This document shows, one piece after another, positions 26,040-33,528 of a DNA stretch of 34,796 nt (position 1 is its first letter; every line of letters begins with the position of its first letter). The position numbers and the translations under genes were made by a program. Under the pieces are notes generated by a model. The model made no database searches, was not told the origin of the DNA, and saw only the letters and a list, made by a program, of their open reading frames with translations. The stretch covers positions 1-34,796 of the forward strand of contig NZ_CALIJF010000332.1 in NCBI RefSeq assembly GCF_938018035.1, read 5' to 3'. The stretch is from an uncultured Campylobacter sp. (GTDB taxonomy: Bacteria; Campylobacterota; Campylobacteria; Campylobacterales; Campylobacteraceae).

Positions 26040-27127
26040 TGAGTATAAAAATAGGCAAACACGAGATTGCGCACCCGATAATTCAAGGCGGCATGGGACT
26101 TGGTATCAGCTGGGACAAGCTAGCCGGCAATGTCAGCCTAAACGGCTGTCTAGGCGTCATTAGCTCGGTCGGCACCGGCTACTACGAAAATCTTAAATTT
26201 GCCAAAAAATCGCTCGAGGGCAGACCATATCAAAGCGAGAATTTTTATAGCAAAGAGGCGCTTTTTGCCATCGTACAAAACGCCCGTAAAATTTGCGGCA
26301 ATGCACCTTTAGGGATGAATGTAATGTGCGCGGCGAACGACTACGAGCGCATCGTGCGCGACACGTGCGAGGCAGGTATCGACATCATCATTAGCGGCGC
26401 AGGGCTCCCTACCAATCTGCCGGAATTTACGGCAGATTTCCCGAACGTCGCGCTCGTACCCATCGTCTCCTCCGCCAAGGCTCTTAAGATCATCGCCAAG
26501 CGCTGGAAGCAGCGCTATGACCGTATCCCGGATGCCGTAGTGCTCGAAGGCCCTCTTAGCGGCGGGCATCAGGGCTTTACCTACGAGCAGTGCGGCGATC
26601 CGGCGTTTGCGCTGGATAATCTAATCCCGCAAGTAAAAGCAGAAATCTCGCAATGGGGCAGCTTCCCGCTATTTGTCGCAGGCGGAATTTGGGATAAAAC
26701 CGACATCGATCTCGTAAAAGCCCTGGGCGCGGACGGCGTGCAGATGGGCACGCGCTTCATCGGCACCTTTGAATGCGACGCCGCGGAGGAATTTAAGCAG
26801 GTACTTCTTAACGCCAAAAAAGAAGACATCGAGCTTCTAAAATCGCCCGTAGGCTATCCCGCACGCGGAATTCATACCAATCTGCAAGATATGATCGCCG
26901 CGGGCACGGCGCCTAAGATCCGCTGTATCAGCAACTGCGTAAGCCCTTGCGAGCGCGGCAAAGGTGCTAATGCCGTAGGATACTGCATCGCCGATCGCTT
27001 AAGCGACGCGTATCTTGGCAAAACGCAAAGCGGTCTGTTTTTCACGGGTGCCAACGGCTGGCGATTAAACGAGATCATATCCGTGAAGGAATTGATAGAA
27101 AAACTTGTAAATGGCGAAGATAGTTAA
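26039..27127 (+). CDS. Nitronate monooxygenase family (2-nitropropane dioxygenase-like) flavoprotein
   Basis: 362 aa TIM-barrel FMN protein. Conserved elements: PIIQGGMGLGISWDKLAGNV at the start, GLPTNLPEF, EGPLSGGHQGF with the conserved catalytic His, FVAGGIWDKTDI and the FMN phosphate-binding GADGVQMGTRFIGT. Class members oxidise alkyl nitronates with oxygen; relatives include the FabK enoyl-ACP reductase, so the natural substrate is open. The start ATG overlaps the tyrS stop by one base (TAATG). The C-terminal cysteine motif CISNCVSPCERG is notable. Its place between tyrS and amiA matches what I remember from C. jejuni. Confidence 0.85.
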   Translation: MSIKIGKHEIAHPIIQGGMGLGISWDKLAGNVSLNGCLGVISSVGTGYYENLKFAKKSLEGRPYQSENFYSKEALFAIVQNARKICGNAPLGMNVMCAANDYERIVRDTCEAGIDIIISGAGLPTNLPEFTADFPNVALVPIVSSAKALKIIAKRWKQRYDRIPDAVVLEGPLSGGHQGFTYEQCGDPAFALDNLIPQVKAEISQWGSFPLFVAGGIWDKTDIDLVKALGADGVQMGTRFIGTFECDAAEEFKQVLLNAKKEDIELLKSPVGYPARGIHTNLQDMIAAGTAPKIRCISNCVSPCERGKGANAVGYCIADRLSDAYLGKTQSGLFFTGANGWRLNEIISVKELIEKLVNGEDS

Positions 27128-28913
27128 AATTTTTCTAATCGCGGCTTTTAGCTGCGTATTGGCGTTTGGAGCTTCCAGTGAGGCGTTTTTTGCGAAATTC
27201 GATAAGGATTTCATCGTAGCGACGCCGAATTACAAGCGCTCGCTGCACAAGGAGCTAAAATCGCTCTACCAAGGTGCGTCCGATAAAGAAGTCCGCATCA
27301 AAGCGCTAAAGAGGCTGGTTTACAGCTCGAAAAATTTAGGGCTTGACTCCTCGCCTTATGAATCTGCGCTAGCCAAATTACAAGGCAAAGCAAGCGATAG
27401 CAGCACGAATTCTAAAAAGCTCAAAGATGAAAACGCAAAAAATTCCAAAAGCTCGGACGAGAAAAACGCTTCAAATTTAGCGCATAGCCCCAAAGCCTCC
27501 GCCTCTAAAAATTCTAAGAATTCAAAAAATTCCACTTCCAAAAATCTCAAAAAGACGCGCGCGCCAGAAGAAGCCGATCTAAGCTCGCTATCTAGCGAGG
27601 ATCTGGAGTTTTTACGCTCGACTAGGCCCCGCGGCGCGGACGAGGCCGTAGACGCCCAAGAGGACGATAGCAGCGAGGACGCAATCGCGCAAAACGAGGA
27701 TGACGAGGAGTCCGCAGATCAAAGCAGCGAGCTTAGAAAAAGCAGCGTAAAAAAAGCGGACAAAAACGCCCAGCTTGCGTTAAATTCTCTGCGCGGCGAT
27801 GGGGATGAGATCGTGCTTGAGTTTAACCGCGATCTAAAGCGCAGCGATTATAAAGATTTTACGATCGCAAGTAGCGATAATTTTCGCTTCGTGATTGATT
27901 TTAGCGCGCGGCAAAAGTCACAAAAAACGCGGCTTAAAGATAGCTTCGTTAGCGATGTACGCGTCTCGCAATACAACGATAAGACCGTGCGCATCGTACT
28001 TAGCGACCCGAAAGAATTCAACGCAAACGTAGAAATTAACGGCAATATGATGATTTTAAGTACGGCTGAAGGCTTAAAAGCCACAAAATCCGCGCGCGAA
28101 GAAAAAAACAAGGATCAAAAATCAGGGCGCAAGCGCGGACGAGAGCAAGATAGCGAGCCGCAAATCAGCACGATAGATGATGCGCAAGGTGCCAAAACCG
28201 CGTCCGTGGCCGCCGGTAAAATTTATAAATCCACCAAGGGCAAACTCATCGTAATCGACCCCGGTCACGGCGGCAGCGATTCGGGCGCGGTAGGAAACGG
28301 GCTAAAGGAAAAAAACGTCGTGCTAGCCACATCCAAAAAGCTCGGTGCGCTGCTTACCAAGCGGGGATACAAGGTGCTTTATACGCGCAGCACCGACGTT
28401 TTTATAAATTTACGATCGCGCACCGCTTTCGCCGCCAAAAGAAATGCTGATATGTTTATTTCGATCCACGCAAATGCCGCTCCTAACGCAAGCGCAGCAT
28501 CCAGAATGAGCGGCGTGGAAACATTTTTCTTAAGCCCGGCTAGAAGCGAACGCAGTAAAAACGCCGCCGCACTCGAAAATAGGGGCGATTTGGAGGATAT
28601 GAATACCTTCTCGAAGCAGACCTTCCTAAATTTTTTAAACCGCGAGAAGATAATCTCTTCAAACAAGCTTGCCATCGATATTCAAAGCTATATGCTAAGC
28701 TCGGTCAAAAAGAGCTTCTCAAGCAGAGACGGAGGCGTGCGCGAGGCGCCGTTTTGGGTGCTGGTGGGCGCTACGATGCCCGCGGTGCTCGTGGAGATGG
28801 GCTACATCACGCACCCGCAGGAGGGTAAAAATTTAGGCAAAAGCGCCTATCAAGATCGCATCGCCCAAGGCATCGCAAACGGCGTGGACGCGTACTTTCA
28901 GAAAAACAAGTGA
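27111..28913 (+). CDS. amiA: N-acetylmuramoyl-L-alanine amidase, with AMIN domain and long disordered linker
   Basis: 600 aa. Signal peptide (about residues 1–20, ending AFGA), an N-terminal helical region, a low-complexity Ser/Lys/Asn then acidic linker (about 93–220), an AMIN domain (LNSLRGDGDEIVLEFNRDL..., about 225–315), a second charged linker, and an Amidase_3 domain from about 375. Zinc ligands are visible in IDPGHGGSDSG, GLKEKNVVLA and MFISIHANA, and the catalytic Glu in VEMGYITHP. It cleaves the amide between MurNAc and L-Ala to separate daughter cells. The start overlaps the previous gene by 17 bp. The linker is much longer than needed and is a third site of AATTC-type words. Confidence 0.93.
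   Translation: MAKIVKIFLIAAFSCVLAFGASSEAFFAKFDKDFIVATPNYKRSLHKELKSLYQGASDKEVRIKALKRLVYSSKNLGLDSSPYESALAKLQGKASDSSTNSKKLKDENAKNSKSSDEKNASNLAHSPKASASKNSKNSKNSTSKNLKKTRAPEEADLSSLSSEDLEFLRSTRPRGADEAVDAQEDDSSEDAIAQNEDDEESADQSSELRKSSVKKADKNAQLALNSLRGDGDEIVLEFNRDLKRSDYKDFTIASSDNFRFVIDFSARQKSQKTRLKDSFVSDVRVSQYNDKTVRIVLSDPKEFNANVEINGNMMILSTAEGLKATKSAREEKNKDQKSGRKRGREQDSEPQISTIDDAQGAKTASVAAGKIYKSTKGKLIVIDPGHGGSDSGAVGNGLKEKNVVLATSKKLGALLTKRGYKVLYTRSTDVFINLRSRTAFAAKRNADMFISIHANAAPNASAASRMSGVETFFLSPARSERSKNAAALENRGDLEDMNTFSKQTFLNFLNREKIISSNKLAIDIQSYMLSSVKKSFSSRDGGVREAPFWVLVGATMPAVLVEMGYITHPQEGKNLGKSAYQDRIAQGIANGVDAYFQKNK
27400..27560 (+). repeat. Low-complexity K/N/S linker inside the amidase gene
   Basis: Encodes alternating SKNSKNSKNSTSKN-type residues. 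By my count it carries six RAATTY hexamers in about 135 bp (27408–27533), mostly AAATTC and GAATTC, read here as KN(S) codons. Confidence 0.6.
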
Positions 28914-28922
28914 TAAAATTTT

Positions 28923-28938
28923 ATGCGCTGCGCATTTT
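28923..28938 (+). terminator. Weak hairpin plus short T run after the amidase gene
   Basis: ATGCG (28923–28927), loop CTG, CGCAT (28931–28935), then TTTT. The stem is short, so this is at best a weak intrinsic terminator for the pyrH–amiA operon. Confidence 0.3.
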
Positions 28939-29303
28939 GCGAGCAAGATAAAATTTTATTTCGGCGCGAGATTTGCTCCGCAGATATAGTTTAGCGGGCA
29001 CAACGGATCTTGCGTATAAACAGAGCGAGAGGAGTTAGATTTAAAATTTTAAAGCCCGCTGCGCTAAATTTAAAGCAAAACGTGCGGCGCTTGCATGCAA
29101 AATTCGCTCGCGTGCCAAATATTTACTACAGGCAGGTAAATTTTTTACGGAGCGTCTTGCGGCGCCACGAGCTAGGGATATATAGCTTAGACGCGGAATT
29201 TTTAGCGCAGCTCGGCGTAAAATTTTGAAGTATGGACTTGGCGCCACTTGCTCAGCAGAGTGCGACTGGCCGTAAAATTTACCGACAGAATCACATTTAA
29301 GCC

Positions 29304-29331
29304 GCGCGACAAAATCGCTATTTTGTCGCGC
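29304..29331. other. Perfect 12-bp inverted repeat with 4-nt loop
   Basis: Left arm GCGCGACAAAAT, loop CGCT, right arm ATTTTGTCGCGC. The stem is perfect and strong, but neither strand shows a clean T run after it, so it is not a standard terminator. It could fold in RNA made from either strand. Confidence 0.75.
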
Positions 29332-29361
29332 CTAATGCGAATCGTGTTTCAAACCGCGTCC

Positions 29362-29379
29362 GCGCAATTAGGATTGCGC
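29362..29379. other. Perfect 7-bp inverted repeat with 4-nt loop
   Basis: Arms GCGCAAT and ATTGCGC around loop TAGG, 30 bp after the larger hairpin, followed by TTTAAG. Possibly part of the same structured element. Confidence 0.5.
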
Positions 29380-29572
29380 TTTAAGTCATGAGTATGTGTA
29401 TCGCTCTAGCCGCGCTTAACGGCGTCCTGAAATTTCGCACCATGTTCGCAGAGCGTGCGATATTTGCGTAATGCTGCGAACGCGATAGTTGCAACGTGCC
29501 GATACCTGCGCTCTATGTGCATTAAAGGTGCAGCTGAATCGTAAATTTAAAGATAAATTTAAAAGGTCCAAA

Positions 29573-30268
29573 ATGAAAAAAATCGTATTTTTGATCCTGC
29601 TTTTCGCAGCCGTTGCGCTCGCGCTTTATGTTACTTCGCGCGTAAATCCGAGCCTTTTTGCCGAAATCAAAATCCTAGGCGCGCTGCTAAACGCCACGAT
29701 CTTCGGCGTCGCGCTCATCGCCTTAGCGATCGGCGAAAAAGACATAGTGCGCTTCCCGTTTCTTACCGCCTCGCTGCTGGCGCTGTTTTCGGGGCTGGTA
29801 GAGGGCGTACTGCTCTTCGAGAACCGCTACTACATCGCGATCACGGCGGTGGCGTTCGTCGCCTTCGTCTTTTATCTGCAGATCGGGCACAAAAGATTTT
29901 CAAACAAAGCTTATAAAAATTCTGCGGACGAGAGCTCTAAAAATTTAGATGAGAGCGCAAATTTAAAAGACGCGGATTTCTGCGACGCAAAAGAGGCGCG
30001 GGAGCCGCAAAGCAAAGACGCTGCGGCGGATGAAATTTTAAACTTTAAAAGCGGTGGCGAAATTTCAAATTCTCAAAGCGAGGATAAAATTTTAAACTCC
30101 AGTGGCGACCTCGGTGAAAATTTCGCGAGCGGCGCCGATGAAAATTCCGACGGAAATTTTAAAATTTCAAACGGTAGCGCGGGCGAAGGCGGCGCAGACG
30201 AAAATTCTGCGCAAAATTTCAATCAGGGCGGTGAAAATTCCGCGGATGGCGCAAGGCGCGATAGATGA
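29573..30268 (+). CDS. Membrane protein with long disordered acidic tail, unknown
   Basis: 231 aa from ATG 29573, chosen because AAAAGG lies just upstream; the longer ORF from 29489 adds a peptide without a ribosome site. Four hydrophobic helices (about residues 3–19, 27–48, 55–77 and 83–103) are followed by about 120 residues of Ser/Asn/Asp/Glu/Gly-rich, probably disordered, cytoplasmic tail. I recognise no family. The tail is dense in AAATTT words. The gene overlaps the next membrane protein gene by 4 bp (ATGA), so the two are probably made together. Confidence 0.65.
   Translation: MKKIVFLILLFAAVALALYVTSRVNPSLFAEIKILGALLNATIFGVALIALAIGEKDIVRFPFLTASLLALFSGLVEGVLLFENRYYIAITAVAFVAFVFYLQIGHKRFSNKAYKNSADESSKNLDESANLKDADFCDAKEAREPQSKDAAADEILNFKSGGEISNSQSEDKILNSSGDLGENFASGADENSDGNFKISNGSAGEGGADENSAQNFNQGGENSADGARRDR
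30005..30245 (+). repeat. RAATTY-rich low-complexity tail of the 29573–30268 gene
   Basis: I count about eleven RAATTY hexamers between 30031 and 30240, mostly AAATTT and AAATTC, read as EIS, DKIL, ENS and ENF codons. Density is about one per 19 bp, like the folC insertion. Confidence 0.7.
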
Positions 30269-30591
30269 TCAAATCCGCGCTGATCGCGCTTGCGGTGATA
30301 TTTTTGCTGCTTTTAAATTTAGCCAATCTTTTCGGCATGGTAGGCATAAGCGGGCCGGTGCCTGCGATGATCTGGTTTGCGATCAGCTTCTGCGGGGTTT
30401 TTTATCTATACAAATTTTGCGGCGCAAGGCCAGTCGCGGCGCGGATCGGGATCTTTGCCGTAGCCTTCGTGGGCGGATTTTTCACGAGCGTTTTGTACTA
30501 CGGATTTTTTAATTCGCAAACTTTGGAATTTGCCTTTACATACGCCTTTTTCGCGGTGGTTTTTACGCTCGGCATCGGCGTGATTTTGTAG
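30265..30591 (+). CDS. Small four-helix membrane protein, unknown
   Basis: 108 aa with about four hydrophobic helices covering nearly the whole protein and very short loops. No family recognised. ATG 30265 overlaps the stop of the previous gene (ATGA), giving a two-gene unit of unknown membrane proteins. It faces rodA convergently across about 100 bp. Confidence 0.65.
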   Translation: MIKSALIALAVIFLLLLNLANLFGMVGISGPVPAMIWFAISFCGVFYLYKFCGARPVAARIGIFAVAFVGGFFTSVLYYGFFNSQTLEFAFTYAFFAVVFTLGIGVIL

Positions 30592-30598
30592 CGAGTTT

Positions 30599-30698
30599 TA
30601 AATTTAGCGCCCTGCTTGAAATTTCACCGACGAAGCTCAAAATAAACTCGTGCGATTTTGTAGAATTTCAAAATTTATCCGTGCGAGCGCTAAATTTA
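30599..30698. other. Convergent-gene junction with 12-bp inverted repeat
   Basis: TAAATTTAGCGC (30599–30610) and its complement GCGCTAAATTTA (30687–30698) are perfect arms separated by 76 bp, spanning nearly the whole space between the end of the small membrane protein gene and rodA; the right arm includes the rodA stop. It may act as a bidirectional terminator, but the T run is weak. Confidence 0.4.
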
Positions 30699-31802
30699 CA
30701 TCCTGATCTTATAGGTCTTGTAGTTATCCTTCATCCTAAACGTCAGCAAATTTTGTAAAATTCCAAAGAGGATCATAAAGGTGATGAAGCTGCTGCCGCC
30801 GTAGCTAAAAAACGGCAGCGGCACGCCCACGACGGGCGCGAAGCCCACCACCATCGAGATATTGACGCCCGTATAAATGAAAATGAGCGAGGCAAGCGCG
30901 CTCGTAAATACCCGTATCAGATAATCGCTTTTAAAATCGTAGTTTAGGCTCAGCAGATGCAGTATCAGCAACGCATACAGCGCGATCAGCGCGGCAGCCC
31001 CCACGAAGCCGAAGCGCTCGATCGTATAAGCGAAGATAAAATCGCTCGTCGCAATCGGCAAGAATTTAAAGTGCGTCTGCGTCGCTTCATCCTTATCCTT
31101 GCCGTAAATGCCGCCGTTTCCAATAGCGATGATCGCCTGCTTGACCTGGTAATTGGGCTCCTCGCTGATAAAATCGGCGATGCGCTTTTTTTGATAATCG
31201 TGCATGTTTTCGTACAAAATCGGCGAGCTGGCCACAAAAACGATGATCAGCGTAAGCCAAATTTTTTTATCGACGCCGATAATAAAAAGGATCGCAAATC
31301 CCGTCAAAAAAAGTATCGCGGCGGTGCCTAGATCAGGCTCTTTCGCGATCAGAACGAAAGGTAGAAGTATGTAAAAGCTAAGGCGCAAAAAATCCTTCAG
31401 CCCGTAGCCGTTTTTCGGCGGCGGATTTTTGTGTATCAGATACATCAGCATCAGGATAAACGCGGGCTTCATCACCTCGCTGGGCTGCAACGTAAAATGC
31501 ACGAAAGAAATCTCCAGCCAGCGTCTCGCTCCTAGCTTGCTAACGCCGAAAAAATCGACGCTGAGCAGCAATATGATGTTGGTCCAATAAAATATCGGGA
31601 TCAGATATAAAAATTTGCGTATCGGAAAGAGAAAAAACAGCGTAAAAACGGCAAATCCGACGCCGAAATATACCACCTGCTTCGAGGATAGCACGTCGTT
31701 TGCCTCGCTTATTAAAACGTATGAAAAAACCACTATCGGCACGATCAAAAAAGGTTGAATGAAATCAAAATATGCTAAAATCTTTTTGTCAATTTTAAAC
31801 AA
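30696..31802 (-). CDS. rodA: Rod-shape SEDS peptidoglycan polymerase RodA (MrdB)
   Basis: 368 aa, a ten-helix SEDS protein. Diagnostic segments: GARRWLEISFVHFTLQPSEVMKPAF, EPDLGTA (the conserved Asp region), THFKFLPIATSDFIFAYTIERFGFVG, and PLPFFSYGGSSF near the C-terminus. It polymerises glycan strands for lateral wall growth together with PBP2. The ORF starts with TTG at 31802; AGGA lies 7 bases upstream, supporting it. It is divergent from the pseudouridine synthase gene with a 52-bp shared upstream region, and stands alone on this strand. Confidence 0.95.
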   Translation of the reverse strand: MFKIDKKILAYFDFIQPFLIVPIVVFSYVLISEANDVLSSKQVVYFGVGFAVFTLFFLFPIRKFLYLIPIFYWTNIILLLSVDFFGVSKLGARRWLEISFVHFTLQPSEVMKPAFILMLMYLIHKNPPPKNGYGLKDFLRLSFYILLPFVLIAKEPDLGTAAILFLTGFAILFIIGVDKKIWLTLIIVFVASSPILYENMHDYQKKRIADFISEEPNYQVKQAIIAIGNGGIYGKDKDEATQTHFKFLPIATSDFIFAYTIERFGFVGAAALIALYALLILHLLSLNYDFKSDYLIRVFTSALASLIFIYTGVNISMVVGFAPVVGVPLPFFSYGGSSFITFMILFGILQNLLTFRMKDNYKTYKIRM

Positions 31803-31854
31803 CGCTTAATCCTATTAAAATTTTGACGTAAGAATAGCCAAAAAAGGTATAAAT

Positions 31855-33528
31855 TTGGATAATCTAATAGCACAATGCAGCGAAAGGCTCGACGTTTTTT
31901 TAAGCTCGCAGCTTGGAATTTCGCGCAATCAAATATCAAGCTTAATCAAATCCGAAGCGGTCAGAGTGGACGGCGTCGTGCAGAGCAGGCCCGGCTACAA
32001 GCTATCTGCGGGCGAGCTCGTGCACATCGACTACCCCGCGCCCGCGCCGCAGCAAAAGAGCGCAGAGCGGCTAGATTTCGACGTTGAAATTTTATACGAG
32101 GACGAGGATCTGCTCGTGGTAAATAAGCCCGCGGGCCTTACCGTCCACCCCGCCGCAAGCGTCAAAGAGCCCACGCTCGTGGACTGGCTCAAGTCTCGCG
32201 GCTATCTGCTTTCCACGCTCGGCGGCGAGCTTCGCGCGGGCATCGTGCACCGCCTGGATAAGCTCACCAGCGGCGCCCTGCTCGTCGCCAAAAACAACGC
32301 CGCGCACGCCGCGCTCTCGGCGCAACTAAGCGATAAGAGTATGGGGCGGATATACCTCGCGCTCATCGACCTGCCGCTGAAGCAGCCCTGCGTGATCGAG
32401 CGCCCGATCTCTCGCAACCCTGCAAACCGTCTAAAAATGGGGATCGTGCCCGGCGGACGCAGCGCAAAGAGCGCGTTTTATGAAATTTTAAGCGGCGCGG
32501 AACTAACGGAGCTTCAAAACTCCGCCCAGAGGTGCGATGAAATTTTAAGTACGAGCGCGGGCAAGAGTACAGCTTCGGGCAAGAGCGCGGGGGCGGATAA
32601 AATTTCAGCCGCTGATAAAATTTTGGCTGCGAACGCAGGCGCAAGTAGAATTTCGGCTAAGGACAAAATTTTGGGTGACGCTACGGATAAAATTTCAATG
32701 GGTGATGCGGATAAAATTTCGGCGACCGATAAAATTTCAGATGCGACCACAGATATAGGCAAAATTTCAGCCGTATCCACAGGCAAGGATAAAATTTTAA
32801 GCGCTAGCAGGGGTGCAGATACGGGTAAAATTTTAGCGACCGACGCAAGCACGCGCGGGAATGAAATTTTAAATGTAGACCTAGCTGCGGGCGCAGATAA
32901 AATTTCGACTACCGACGTGAGCGCGAGCAAGAATGCGGGCATGGATGAAATTTTAAACGACTACGCAGGCGCGAATAACGCGGATGAAATTTCAAATAAT
33001 TGCATGCGGAGCGCGGATAAAATTTCAATCCAAAGCGCAGATAAAATTCCAAGCAGCCGCGCGGATAACGCAGATAAAATTTTAACCGCCAAAATGAGCG
33101 CGGATCAAACCCATGCCGCCCGTCTCGCCGAGAATAAATTTTTAAATTTTAAAAATCCCGCTCAAAACCAAATTCTGCCGCCGATAAACCTAAAGAGCTT
33201 TAATCTCGTCGCGGCAAAGCTCTTCACGGGTCGCACGCATCAGATCCGCGTGCATTTAAGCTCGATAAATCGGCACATTTTGGGCGATCATTTATACGGA
33301 TTTAAGAGCGAAAACGCTAAAATTAGCAGGATTTTGCTCCATGCCTATTTGCTCTATTTCATCCATCCGCGAAGCGGCAAAGAGATGAAAATATGCGCGG
33401 GCTTGCCGAGCGAATTTCTAAATTTTACGACAAATCAAAAGGTAAAGGATGAAATTTATGAAAAAATTTTACCGACTAACGTTGAGCGCTACTTTAGCGA
33501 TACTAGCGGCTGGCTGCGCTACGTCTAG
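31855..33528 (+). CDS. RluA-family 23S rRNA pseudouridine synthase with a 230-residue DKI-repeat insertion
   Basis: 557 aa, where the family is usually about 300–330. N-terminal S4 domain (ERLDVFLSSQLGISRNQISSLIKSEAVRVDG), then ILYEDEDLLVVNKPAGLTVHP, the catalytic motif HRLDKLTSGALLVAKN (Asp near residue 135), and after a long interruption FTGRTHQIRVHLSSINRHILGDHLYG. It converts uridines to pseudouridine in large-subunit rRNA. Residues about 215–445 are an insertion made of ADKIS/ADKIL repeats; both catalytic halves are intact. The start is TTG 31855 with AAGG upstream. The C-terminal about 25 residues run into flpA in another frame, suggesting the original stop was lost. Which uridine it modifies cannot be told. 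Confidence 0.9.
   Translation: MDNLIAQCSERLDVFLSSQLGISRNQISSLIKSEAVRVDGVVQSRPGYKLSAGELVHIDYPAPAPQQKSAERLDFDVEILYEDEDLLVVNKPAGLTVHPAASVKEPTLVDWLKSRGYLLSTLGGELRAGIVHRLDKLTSGALLVAKNNAAHAALSAQLSDKSMGRIYLALIDLPLKQPCVIERPISRNPANRLKMGIVPGGRSAKSAFYEILSGAELTELQNSAQRCDEILSTSAGKSTASGKSAGADKISAADKILAANAGASRISAKDKILGDATDKISMGDADKISATDKISDATTDIGKISAVSTGKDKILSASRGADTGKILATDASTRGNEILNVDLAAGADKISTTDVSASKNAGMDEILNDYAGANNADEISNNCMRSADKISIQSADKIPSSRADNADKILTAKMSADQTHAARLAENKFLNFKNPAQNQILPPINLKSFNLVAAKLFTGRTHQIRVHLSSINRHILGDHLYGFKSENAKISRILLHAYLLYFIHPRSGKEMKICAGLPSEFLNFTTNQKVKDEIYEKILPTNVERYFSDTSGWLRYV
32500..33195 (+). repeat. DKI(S/L) repeat insertion inside the pseudouridine synthase gene, dense in AAATTT
   Basis: The unit is about GAT-AAA-ATT-TCA or GAT-AAA-ATT-TTA followed by 10–40 bp of variable GC-rich sequence coding for Ala/Thr/Ser/Gly. 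I count 11 DKI tripeptides plus DEI, GKI and NEI variants, and about 21 RAATTY hexamers from 32521 to 33173. Spacing is irregular, so it is neither a CRISPR nor a simple tandem repeat. Confidence 0.85.

Larger units (their letters stand above)
28914..29572. other. 659-bp gap without a convincing gene
   Basis: The longest non-coding stretch in the window. Two short ORFs, 29010–29228 on plus and 29041–29247 on minus, overlap each other, look like read-through of AAATTT-rich DNA, and match no family I know. I see no tRNA, SRP RNA, tmRNA or RNase P signature. The right half (29220–29500) has a different, GC-richer texture and two strong hairpins, listed separately. Confidence 0.6.

Noticed and set aside
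29010..29228. 72-codon ORF in the 659-bp gap
   Set aside because: Basic, AAATTT-derived peptide without recognised family or good ribosome site; an equally long ORF overlaps it on the other strand.
29222..29500. tRNA, SRP RNA or other housekeeping RNA gene
   Set aside because: No cloverleaf, no CCA end, no SRP apical loop signature; only the two hairpins could be supported.
30102..30512. 136-codon plus-strand ORF overlapping two membrane genes
   Set aside because: It lies out of frame over the ATGA-coupled pair, lacks hydrophobic segments or a ribosome site, and is unlikely to be coding.
32514..32942. 142-codon minus-strand ORF with KILS/EILS repeats
   Set aside because: It arises because the AAATTT palindrome reads open on both strands in the insertion; the synthase frame is the one flanked by conserved domains.
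32580..33110. CRISPR array or satellite in the DKI repeat region
   Set aside because: The repeated core is only about 10–12 bp, spacing is irregular, spacers are coding and compositionally biased, and the whole tract is in frame within a gene.
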